64,000 nucleotides of DNA from the NCBI RefSeq assembly GCF_963678635.1, contig NC_087070.1, positions 11,130,539 through 11,194,538 of the forward strand. The letters are read 5' to 3'. Position numbers and translations under genes: made by a program. Shown here in pieces: positions 47,520-57,792 of the stretch (position 1 is the first letter of the stretch; the number at the start of each line of letters is the position of its first letter). A model generated the notes under the pieces. That model ran no database searches. It was given only the letters and a program-made list of their open reading frames with translations, and was not told where the DNA came from. This stretch comes from Symsagittifera roscoffensis. Its lineage: Eukaryota > Xenacoelomorpha > Acoela > Convolutidae.

Positions 47520-47998
47520 AAAAACCCCCTTTTGGACGAATTTTTGAATCGTATTTTGACCTACCGAACCATTATTCAAACAATATCGTCATAACGGACA
47601 GCGATTTCATACTCACGGAACGCACGTGCGCTATATCGATAACATAAGAACATCGAATTTTTAAGAACATCGAATTTTTATGGAAACAGGGGCCTGGTGT
47701 GGGAGGGATGATAGCGCTGCCCCCTGTTGCATCAAAGATACCAGGGAAATATTTGTGTTTCCTGGTTACCAAGGCCACTGATAGGCAACACGTAGATCCA
47801 GAGAGCTTGGTATTGGCCTTGACTCGACTCAGGGATTTTTTGGTTGAAAGAGGAGTGACCTCTCTCTCTTTACCAGTATATGATCCTAATAGGGGAAAGC
47901 TACATCCGAGAGAGTTGTACGCACTTGTACATGTGATATTTTCAGATACTGACATAGAGGTTTACTTAGATAAGAAATACTATCTGAGCATATGCTAG
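47513..47998 (+). pseudogene. Macro-domain-like ORF (ADP-ribose binding/hydrolase type)
   Basis: About 161 codons from ATG 47513, broken only by a TAA at 47645. Features resembling a macro domain of the OARD1/TARG1 type: N-terminal 'NNIVITDSDFI' like the strand and G-D-I motif (here S-D-F), a 'GPGVGGMIALPP' loop, then 'PGKYLCFLVTKATDRQHVDP' with the Leu-Val-Thr-Lys strand, 'ALTRLRDFLVERGVTSLSLP' (helix and strand), and 'VIFSDTDIEVYLDKKYYLSI' at the C-terminus. Macro domains bind ADP-ribose or remove it from proteins. The ORF starts in the last codons of pol (ATGCTAA, 47513-47519). A 17-bp tandem repeat (47645-47678) sits around the stop. The family call is from memory of its pattern and not searched. 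Confidence 0.65.
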
Positions 47999-48467
47999 GA
48001 ATTGCATTTGGCGATAAGTGGTTTTTATTAAGTTCACTTGATAAGAGTTAGTGTCAAGTTTTAGATTAGGATTATGTCTTAGGTACAATATTAGGGATTA
48101 TGTTTTTATGTGATAATATAGATGTGTGATGTTTATGTGTTATGTTATTGTTATGATATGTTTTATGTTTTGTGTCATGAAAGACCTAGAGTACTCCAGG
48201 TCATCAAGGTGACAGCGCTCATTTGTGCTACCCTGACACAGATACAGGTGGACGATCCACCTTGGTGCTAAATTTCTAATATCAGAATTGAGAAGAGAAT
48301 TTCAATGAAGAGTTTTAAAGAGTTGAATGATGTTTTATCCAAAAATGATGAGTTTAAGTCGCGACTTGTTTTTTAGATCTTGATTGATCAGAAATTGGTT
48401 ATTGAATTCATTGAATCAAACGAACTAGGAAGAAACTACACGACAACAAGAATCAACACGATAAGAA
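47999..48467 (+). other. Structured spacer before the SGNH ORF
   Basis: AT-rich start (48050-48170), then strong inverted repeats: GACCTAGAGTACTCCAGGTC (48183-48202, near-perfect palindrome, flanked by TGTCA 48173 and TGACA 48210) and AGGTGGA/TCCACCT (48246-48252, 48256-48262) with a CGA loop. Could help translation of the downstream ORF or a subgenomic transcript. No ORF. Confidence 0.55.
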
Positions 48468-50489
48468 ATGGGTGACACGAACGAACTAATGGAATTCCTC
48501 TCAGCGAATCTAGGAGCGACTCTAGACGAGATCTATCAGCGGCTGATCGATTGTGACTTTACACGAGAAGACCCGGGGCTGGCGATGTTTGGACGCGAGG
48601 GTCGAGGGAATCGCCGTACAGAAGTCGTGTTGATGTTGGCCTTCGGTGAGTCCGGGACCGCCGAGTGAGGTCGAAACCGACTGATGAGATGGCGGCGTGG
48701 AGAAATGTCTGGCCTCGACCTGGCTCGTGAGCCAGGACTAGGTGAACAGAGGGACCACCGGCTAGGTGAGACGCCCTTGCCAGTCCAACCTGCGCAGCCG
48801 CTCATCGGGTCAAAAAGACAACGTGATGGGCCAGGTCCGTCACATTCGGTCGACTCCCCAACAGCTGCTCCTCCTCCGAAGAGAGTGAGGGTGAGCGAAA
48901 TAGAAATCCAGACGTCGGAGACGATTGAGACGTTGGAGAAGAAAGAGAGAGATCAGAGAGAGCTGTGTGCAAAACTCCAGGAGTATAGAGCGATAGCTCG
49001 GGAAAGAGACGAATGGAAAAAGAAGTACGAAGATCTGCAGGTGGCCTACAAGGAGGATGAAATAAAGCACCTGAAGGAGCTGTACATGGCAAAGGTGAGC
49101 CAAGTGTCACAGGAAGTTCTGGCGACAATGAAATCCTCGGAGGGATCCAGCGACACACACCCCAAGACAAGAGTACAGGAGCTGTCTACATCCAGAGGGC
49201 CCGAGGCTCCTCAGCAGACACAACATTCTGCTCCCAGTCAGAGGAACACGATACCAGACCCTTCTGACACCTATCTCGCTCCTCAGTCGTTCAATCAAGT
49301 GGCCAGAGCAACAATGGATGAGATCAACAGAACCACTGGGCGGACATTGGAAAGGATCGTTCCTTCCCAACGTCGTGATCATTCATCCAATAGCTCGGAG
49401 CGAGAACCCCGCACGGTAGCGTCCTCGGGGACTGCGCAAGGCGGAAACTTTCAAACGTCCCGCGTGGTAGACATTAGGAAGATTCTGATGGCACGTCACC
49501 AGTTCACGCAAGTGGTCGCTGAGCATCCTAGAGCCTGCCTGAATGACATGAGCTAGAACCCCGCTACGAGCGACCAGGTAATTCCCCCAGGGAGTCGCCA
49601 CTTGATCATAGGAGACAATTTGGTGAGGGATCTGAATGAGATCTTCGTCTATGGTCAGACTACCACTCTGTCCTTTGGAGGAGCCTCAGTGGCTCAGGTC
49701 ATCAAGATGATGGAATTCCAGAGCGAAGATCACCTGGATACGCTGGTAATAATGCTGGGAACCAACGACGTCTCGAGAACCATAGTGACTCCGGAGAGCA
49801 AGTGGGAGCCTCTATTGGTATGCCTCCTAAATGAACTAAAGGAGAAGTACAGGCCCAGGCTTGTGGTGCTGTGCACGATACCACAACACCCGCTGGTGGG
49901 CACCACAGTGGCAGATTTCATGAATGGCAACGTGACACGGTTGAACGAATTGATCCGCAGTCTGGTGAGAAACAACCCTGGCGAGCTGCGACTTCTGGAT
50001 CTCGAAAACATGCTGCGCATGATTGATCACATCGCGCTTACCAGAGATGGAATACATTTCAACACCCAACGAGGGAGACACTGGGTCAAGGATGTATTTC
50101 AAACGCAGTTGAGGGAAGTGGAGCAGAAGTCGAGGGCGACAAGTTCTCTGGCTCGGACCAGCTCGACCGGAGGAAGTAGAATAGGGGCAAGCGTGCCCGA
50201 ATCCCTCGTCAACCGCCTAGGGCCCTTGGAAATGGAGACGGCTGCAGTTGCACCCATCGCTCCGAGCTCAAACGTAAGAGAGAGGCTAGGGACTGCTCCT
50301 CCTCCCAGAACACAACCACTTGAAAGCCGACTCGGGAGATCAGTTGATCAGAACAGGAATAACTCCCAGACCGTGTCTAGGAGGAACGACCCGCCCGCCA
50401 CGGCAAACCCTGCTTCAGCAGCAGGACCGTCTACGAGCGCCGTGCCAGCGGAGGGAGTTGAACCAGGCAGCGTGCTGCTTTGGAACTGA
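48468..50489 (+). pseudogene. Coiled-coil plus SGNH/GDSL-type hydrolase ORF of the giant element
   Basis: 674 codons in one frame (frame 0) from ATG 48468, with only two internal stops (TGA 48666, TAG 49554). N-terminus helical ('FLSANLGATLDEIYQRLIDC'); a basic 'PPPKRVRV' near 48870; coiled coil 48900-49120 ('KKERDQRELCAKLQEYRAIA'); Ser/Gln-rich linker; SGNH domain about 49590-50110; low-complexity tail. SGNH blocks: I 'LIIGDNLVRDL' with Asn (AAT, 49617) where the nucleophilic Ser is expected; II Gly in 'LSFGGASV'; III 'LGTND' (49755-49769); V 'DGIHF' with Asp 50046 and His 50055. Enzymes of this fold are esterases or acetylhydrolases. Ser to Asn would stop catalysis in this copy. Related esterase domains are known from some LINE ORF1 proteins. 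Confidence 0.75.
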
Positions 50490-50512
50490 TCAGACCCTAG
50501 TCATTGGGGACA

Positions 50513-51480
50513 ATGCAAGACGGACATGTCAGCGAAGTTGAACATGAATACCTTGACGTGTCGGGAGAACGCAATGAGAAATATCGGCGAAGAAAGTCCC
50601 ACAGTGTCGTGACTATATCGGATACCGGGCGTGGATTGGCTGCTAGCAGAGCAGGATCAGTTCAGCTCTACGACTACGCTCCGGCACGGAGACCTGAATG
50701 GATTGCCTCAGGACAATACTTTTGGACCTTTGAATACCCGGTCTCTTACGGACGTCCGCCAGAGAGCCCGGGAACTGACGCCACCTGCTCGTAAGGGCAA
50801 GTTTCAGGCAGATAACAAGCCTAATAACAAGCATCACAAGATGTACAGGCAGTTTACTAAACCACCCGGTCAGACGCCTGGCGAATATTCAAGGGACTAC
50901 CCCCGAACGACCACGGTGGATGGAGATGACAGGAGATACGGGGAACTGATGGCCCCAGTCGGTGACGGCCTGTTTGCAGCTTATGATCCCTTGGACATGA
51001 AAGCTGCCAAGTATCTGATTGTGGCCAGTTCAGATTATCTCTAAACGCCCCGTTCTCTCTTTTGGCCCGACGTGATTTTCTTGACGGCGCCTAAATTGGA
51101 CTGGGGACAGGCAATAGGCATGATCATAAATGTACGAAGGGTGGTCAGCATGGAGCCGCAGGTGATAGTGGTTGCAGGCTCAAATGATCATCTGCAAAGC
51201 AGGGGCTTGTTTACACGTCTGACGGAAGGGTCGATCCCGAGCAACGAGGTCATAGGGGAGGCGATAATGACATTTTCACCCAAAATGTAGTGAAGGTGGT
51301 CTTTGTGTTGTCACCAGGGTACGCTGCATTGCCAGAACCCCTTCAGTTTGTGTACACGATGGTCACAACGATAGCAGAGGGACGGTTCAATGTGATAATT
51401 CCTGCCCCGAACAGAGTGGTAGACCCCAACAATTACTACTCATCCCGATCTGAGCTTCCTGCCGTTTGGGCTGACATTTC
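50513..51480 (+). pseudogene. Start of the giant ORF3 with a second, degenerate SGNH-like domain
   Basis: ATG 50513 lies 24 bp after the previous stop, in frame 2; from about 50631 frame 0 reads better ('QDNTFGPLNTRSLTDVRQRA'). An SGNH-like pattern follows: 'KYLIVASSDYL' (51009-51041) as block I, TAA 51042, 'DVIFLTAPKLDWGQAIGMI', 'PQVIVVAGSNDHLQSRG' (GSND at 51177-51188) as block III, a frame change near 51285, 'NVVKVVFVLSPGY' and 'FNVIIPAPNRVVDPNNYY'. No Asp-x-x-His block V is visible, so this may be a non-catalytic relative. It is fused to the huge downstream protein. Confidence 0.55.
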
Positions 51481-54400
51481 TAATGCCATACAGGGACTCA
51501 AAGATTGTAGCACAACTCGGTTGGTGCTAGATGAGGTTCTGGGGTTGGAGCTGTCCAACTTCGCCAGATTGCTGAAGTTAAGACCAGGGGTAGATGACGA
51601 TCATCTGTTAGTACAACAGGTGGCTGATGATCTCTGGTTCAGACAGATGGATCACGCAGAGAGTGAGCAGGGAAGGACAGTAAGGAAAAACAAGAAATCA
51701 GCGGAAGAAGATCTCATGGCAATGGCTTTGCGCACGAAGCCGCACAACAACTTATGGTTGTACTTGTCACCAAGACTGTGCACCTTGGGAGAAGACGCGT
51801 TCGAGCATGCGCCGGCAGTGATCAAAGAGATACACGTGTATCTGAAGAACTTGTTTGATGCATGGGAGTTAGCTGGGGGTCTGATGTTGAAATTGATGCA
51901 GGATGTAAACACGATGTCGTTGGACAAGTTCCAAGCTGACGTACTGGCCACGAGGGCACAATATGAACAATCAGATGCAATCTTGGGTGGAATGGGAGTG
52001 GGATTGACGCGATCCTTCCTGTCGACGTGCTAACCGAGGGCATCTCGGAACCTGATCACGAGCTTTGTCAATGATAACAGGAAGCTGTCGATTGGCCTGA
52101 TATTAGCCCTATACGTGACATTTGGTCATGAAAATTTCGTTAAGGGGTCGGCGAACCTCTTCACGCAAGCGTTGGCAGATTTGAGATTGGATGGACTTGT
52201 GACTCTGATTGCCATGACCTACGGTCGACTGGGTGATTTGCTTGTGCTGTTGTGTTACCCTGAACAACTCCAGGGAACAAGTCGTGAGTTCAACGCGCAG
52301 TTGGAAACCGCCTCGCTCAGGAAAATGAAAGACTGGAGGACTCTCCTGCTCCAATATCTCTTGCAACAGATCAGAGGTGTCACAGGAGAAGATAAGGTGG
52401 CGACGGAAGCGGGTGAGTGTAAGCAGTATTGTGGCATGCCCTTGCTGACAGATTTGGATGTCATGATGCGGATCGATCCGTTGGCTTTGATTCACGGACT
52501 GCAGGAATTTGTCACGGTGGTGTATGGACCGGTGATGTCTTTCGAGTTCCCGGACGTGCAAGTCAAGGCATACAGGAATTCTGTGTTGTATGTCAACCTG
52601 GTCTCAGTCGTGGATTGTTCCGTGCTGAATTGGGTAGAGCAGAGGGAGCCGAGAGGGCTGGCCAGCGACGATAGGCTGTTCGGAGGAATAATGAAGCCAG
52701 GTTGGGTGTTGATGGATTTCAACAACCACTTCAAGTGCCGAATGGGCCGTGAGGACCTTTCCCACATCCAGTTTAACCCGAACCTTTGGAATCTGAGACC
52801 AGTAGTGAAAGATACAGGAGCGGCAATGAGAGTCCCACTCTTGCCAGAAGCCTACGCACACGCGAAAGAGAACCAGCAAGCGTGGATTTCCGGGTCCAGG
52901 CCGCTGCCGGAGCAATGCCCTCGGTACCCACCGATAAGGAGGATGTTGTTGGGAGTTACATCTCCCGTCATTGCCCCTCGCATCGGAGCAGCTCGTGATG
53001 CAGAGAAGAGAATGCTGAAGTGGAGTGAAGGGATGGAGCCGCGCTTCATCAGCTGGAATGTTGCAGCCGCGCACACGTTTGACTTCTCATTTCCTGATGC
53101 TTGGACTAGAAAAAAGATCAAGGCACTACCTTCCAGGAGACCAGAGGTCTCGGCTGAAATGAGGAACGAGGTGTATACTCCCACAGATGACTTATCAAGA
53201 CTGAAGTGGTCAGGAGAAGTGAAAGTAGTGATGCTGGAAGTGGCAATGGAGTGCAGAGGAGGCTCATACATAACGATAGAGGACCTGGCACCGCATGGCG
53301 AGGAGTCCGTAGAATTCCTGGTGAACGATGAATTGTTTCATCACGCAGGAGACATGACCTTACCGGCTCGGCCGGACTCGGGCATAGACACACGACAAGG
53401 CCCTTCAGGACCCAAGCCGAAACCTGATGCAAATGACGATGAATTGATGGATCAGGACGATAACGACATCGAGGGAAAGACGGAAAAACCGAGTGAGACG
53501 GATCTAGGAGCGTTGGAGAGAGACTTGCTGGAATACCGGTTCAGTGAAGACGACGATGGGGAGGTCGATGGGAGTCTATTGCTGATGACGCCATCGTCTT
53601 TCATGTCCCCTACAAAGGAGGCGTCGGCCGACTTATCCCCGATGGACCCAATAAGTCAGGCGAGAGAGTGCCAAAGCAGGGATCCGCAAAGATTGCTCCA
53701 TGAGTCACCGAGGAGGAGAAAAATCGAAGAGTCAGTGAGGGTATCCTTCCTGAGTACGCTACCGGAAGAGGAATGGGAGAGATATCAAAGAGAACTAGAA
53801 GGCAAGGCAGGGGCAACCTGGAGCCGAGTGAACTTCATGGAGAGGTCATGGGACGTGATACGACGATATGGGACGCAGTCCATAATGAAGGTGGGATTGA
53901 ACCAACCCATCATGCGTGAAATCCTGGAGAAAATAAAGAACTCCATGGAGTCTGATGTTCTGACCGAGTCAGTTACAGAGGACAGTGCCGATGATCAGCA
54001 GGTCACAAAGAAATTACCCATTAGACGAGCCAGAAAGGGGCTGAAGCGGCTGAAAGGGAAGACAGGAAGTCGAGCCGTGAACCAGAGAGTAGTGAAGTCA
54101 AAAGCCAGCGCAGTGGTGGCGTCTCTGACGAGCGCAGGTCGTTCAGGTGAGAGCGGGCAAGGAGATGGTGCGACGCTGACCGGGGGAGAAAAAGAGAACC
54201 TGATACCCCCTATGCTCTTGGCAGGTCTGACCACGACAGCCATGAAATCAAAGAAGACAGCACGAACACTGGCAGACACTGAGCTAGAAATGGAGGTCAT
54301 CAGTCAATGTGGATCTGGAGGACTTGAAGATTACAGGCCCTCGCGAACCAACTTGGCCAAGATGAAGCTGGAAGGACAACTCGACGTGGTCGAGTACAGT

Positions 54401-54625
54401 CGAGTCACTGTGCCGGAATCGGTCCACATGGGAGATCCAGCAGGGGGTTATGTGGAGATGTTGAAGGCGAGGATCTCCGCGAGAGGGCACCTGATGGCTT
54501 GGAGCGAGAAGCGAGCCATGCAGGAATATCTGAAAGGGCTTACGGAGAATTCTAACTTGAATCGGAAAGAATACGGCACGGTAATGTCCTCGGAAGTGAA
54601 CGAAATCGGGTTGAAAAACTGCTAG
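51290..54625 (+). pseudogene. Giant ORF3, central part (unknown protein)
   Basis: One frame (2) for about 1,110 codons with a single internal stop (TAA 52031); 836 codons are open without a break from 52115. No family recognised. Visible: an ordered part to about 53300 with helical and beta segments ('SFVNDNRKLSIGLILALYVT', 'DWRTLLLQYLLQQIRG', 'VKPGW'-like turns near 52690); an acidic Asp-rich linker 53420-53560 ('DDELMDQDDNDIEGK'); a charged middle; and a very basic patch 54009-54105 ('KKLPIRRARKGLKRLKGK') that could bind nucleic acid. Codon use and GC content fit gag-pol of the element. Candidate structural, capsid-like or replication accessory protein; all of that is guesswork. Confidence 0.7.
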
Positions 54626-57040
54626 AAATTTCATGAAGGGCTGCCCTCCAGAGATACTTCGACGAGACGATGCATGCACCTGTGACGGTGGCAGCGTACC
54701 TGGCTCATCCGTGCACGAGAACTGACCTGCAAGTACGAATGGCTTGGTGCTTGATGGGCGTCAAGAAGGCGGAATATGAAGCCAATAATGATTCGAAATC
54801 ACGGGAACAGGAGCTGGAGTTGATGGAAGCCCTGCCTGCGAGCGTTGATTTCAAAAGACGATTCTGCGATAGCATGTGCTAAGCGTAAGGATGCCCTTTG
54901 CTTTGTCAGGTTCGTGGTGGATCGTATCCCCACTCCTGTTTTGGGAGAATGTATAAAGATCATTCGGCAAAAGGGAGTTGATTGCGAAAGGAACTTCCTT
55001 GGGGCACTCCTGGAACTATATCAAGATATGCCGTTGATTGTACCAAATAGGGAGTCGAATGACATGGAAAGCTATCGCATGTTGGAAGAAGTGAGAAGAT
55101 ATTCCAACAAAGAATTGAGAGTGAGCCGGGAGTTGATTGAAGCAGTCAGGGGACAAAAAGACTTTGCAACACTAGGGAAACTGAAGTCGTTCCAATATGT
55201 GTCTGGCATACCGGGGATGGCGTATAATCCCTTCGTGAATGAAGAAGCCAGGGAAGCGTACTTCGACTATGAGCAAGTCATAGTGCTCAATTTCTGGATT
55301 GAACGGATTAAAGAAACTGGAATGCTGATGAAGGAACAACCCAAGCTGGGAATTATCTTAGAAGAACGACTGGTCGAACCCTCGGTGCCCGAGCTGAAGG
55401 GGCAAGTGAGTTTTGATTGTGGTTCTTGGGACGGTCCCTTGAAAACCAGTCTAGTAACCATGTGGGAGCTCATGAAGCCTTCTTGGTGTCGCCATCCTAA
55501 GGCCGGTTTAATCTGGGACATGACGGCGGATATCACGTTAGACCTGGATGATGACGCGAGTCTACATGATCTGGCCATGATACACCATCTGCTGGCCATG
55601 AGGTTGATGAAGCGGAAGAGCAACCCATCCACGGAGCTATCCGAGGAAAGCCCATCGATCAATTGGTTGAAGCAAGGCACATGTTTGGCACAACATAGTG
55701 GGATGGAAGGACATGTTTGCAACTTGGGACACTGCCTGATTACGCTGAGCGAGCAGCATCGACAACTGGCACGATTGTACGGAAGATTGAGCACGTCGGA
55801 TAAGACTGTCATGAGGTGACGGATGTAAACTTGACCACAGCCTTGGGATTTTGTAGCATGACGAGTTCGATAGAATCGCTTGAGCGCCTGGAGCGTGCCC
55901 ATGAGCTAGTGACGTCCCTCAGCGTGGAAGTATTCCCTTGAGCATTGCAGACAGAGCAGAAGATCGGAGGCTGGCAAGAAGCTCTGGAAAATGAAATGAA
56001 TCTGAAGGATAGTGAAGCCTATCATAAACCTACTGGTTCAAAATATCTGGTGGGTTCAAGCTCCGCACCATATTGCAATGGTAGGTATCCTACACACATG
56101 GTGGTGATGGATGCGAGGACGCAGCAGGTGTTGATTGACCAACTTTTCTCTGTGCCAAAGTGCGAAAGGTTAGCCAGAATGTCGGAGAGGTCATATGATT
56201 TGTTGGCGAAGATCTTTCGGGTAGTCCCGAAGAGATCTGAAGGCAAGTTGCAAGACGTAGTAGGTGAAGAGTTCCTGAGATTGAACGAAGGTAATGTGAG
56301 CGAGTTCCAAAGGCAGAAAGCGAGTGGAGCGTTACCCACTGAATTCCACGCCGTAGAAGAGAAAGACGATTTACACAGAATTTTGATGGAGGTGGAACCG
56401 TTGCTGGGACCCTCAGGGTATCGGACCCGAAAGAATATAGTGAGAACCCATGGGGAGTATCCTTGCCACTGCTTGGCGCAGACGTTATGGTACCCCAAAC
56501 GCGGGAATCTGATGCTAGTATGGGTCGTGGAGGAGTTGTACTCTACGGAGTTGCCCGATCAGAATCAACAGGTGTCAATCGTGGTGGTTAGTGCCATGCT
56601 GGCAGTGAGATGGTTGGAGGCTAACGCGGACACAAGTGAACAGGAGACGGCCGTGCCGACTCCTGAGCAGCTGAGCAACGTGAAGATGAGCCGTGAATTG
56701 GATATTTTCAGAACCACCTGCAAGGTTCTGAGAATAACCAAAGCCGTTGAAAGAATATGGTCAAGGCAAAGGTTGATGCCTTGGTTCCGTGCAGTGATGA
56801 CGTCATGGATGTATGAACGCGCGAAGCGTCATATGTCGAGGAACACGGAAGCCTATCAATCTTTCCAGCTAGATATAGGACCGGGAGCCTATAAGAGAGC
56901 ATTCCTAACGCACAGAAACGCGGTCACCGAGGCTGTTGGAACATGAGAGTTGGGGCACGGCCCGCACCTCCATGGACATGCTGGAGAAAGTCCTAGAATA
57001 CAGCGAAGCTGAAGATCAGGATGGAGAAGCAATGGAATGA
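54626..57040 (+). pseudogene. Giant ORF3, C-terminal part (unknown protein)
   Basis: Protein reading goes on through frame changes: frame 1 (54640-54880), frame 2 (about 54850-55819, 'FVRFVVDRIPTPVLGECIKI', 'VLNFWIERIKETGMLMKEQP'), frame 1 (55815-56946, 'WQEALENEMNLKDSEAYHKP', 'CHCLAQTLWYPKRGNLMLVW') with TGA at 55939, and finally frame 2 to TGA 57038-57040 ('TSMDMLEKVLEYSEAEDQDG'). Mostly helical, mixed charge, a few Cys/His but no clear zinc motif. It is probably the C-terminus of the same ORF that begins at 50513, about 2,170 codons in all. Function unknown. Confidence 0.6.
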
Positions 57041-57778
57041 AGATGATGGAACGAAGAGGACAAGTGAAGACGTGAACAAGAAAAGAAGAGAAGGAGAAAA
57101 AACTTGATGGTCTTTGTGTGTTAAAACTTGAACCAATCAACCAAGTTTTGATTATTGAACTTGTTAAACTTTTTGTTTTGATCTAGTTTGGTCAAACCAG
57201 ACTTTGAAAATTGTTACAATTGTTAAAATTGTTGAAAGAAAATTTTAGTTATGCTACTTATATATATATATATATATAGAACATAGGTGAGTGTATTTAA
57301 ACTATATTTAAACATGACTGAAGTTTTTAACCTGTGTAAGACACAATTTCACATGGTAAGTTTGGGTAAACTCGCTCGAGAAGGGTGAGTACCTTAATAA
57401 CTTTCTTAGTTTTAATATTGAAAGGACCGCATAAATAACTGATTATACTTGGTGAGTGACGTTAAGTGAATTTTAACGGGAGCGTGGCCGTGCCACGTCC
57501 GAACTTTTTAATCACAAAGAGCGAAAAGAAGTTTTATGGCAAGATGATATAGTAGTCAGAAAAGAAAATTTATCTAGGACACTCCTCATGGTCGAAGTTT
57601 TGTGAAAATGTTGAAAGGCAGTGAGATGTAGTACGATGCCATTTGCGACATGTACTGAGTTGAGGTGGAGTAGACAAATTTCAATTTCTAATGCGAATTG
57701 TAAGATTGATTACAGAGAACTGGAACAATACTTGACGATAACCCGGTGTTATGCGATCAATAGGGACATTGATGGGGA
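57041..57778 (+). other. 3' noncoding region of the giant element
   Basis: AT-richer than the ORFs, with a (TA)n tract at about 57258-57279. Inverted repeat near 57370 (CTCGCTCGAG). No convincing ORF; the 98-codon frame at 57621-57917 runs into the LTR and is by chance. Confidence 0.6.
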
Positions 57779-57792
57779 TTGTCCGGGGAGTA
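57779..57792 (+). promoter_or_regulatory. Polypurine tract candidate
   Basis: TTGTCCGGGGAGTA ends exactly at the 3' LTR. GGGGAG is the purine core. TGTCCGGGGAG recurs five times in pol (45693, 45734, 45776, 45818, 47431). Confidence 0.6.

Noticed and set aside
39502-57140. Many minus-strand open frames of 60-210 codons in the giant element
   Set aside because: They overlap well-supported plus-strand coding text; GC-rich coding DNA often has open antisense frames.
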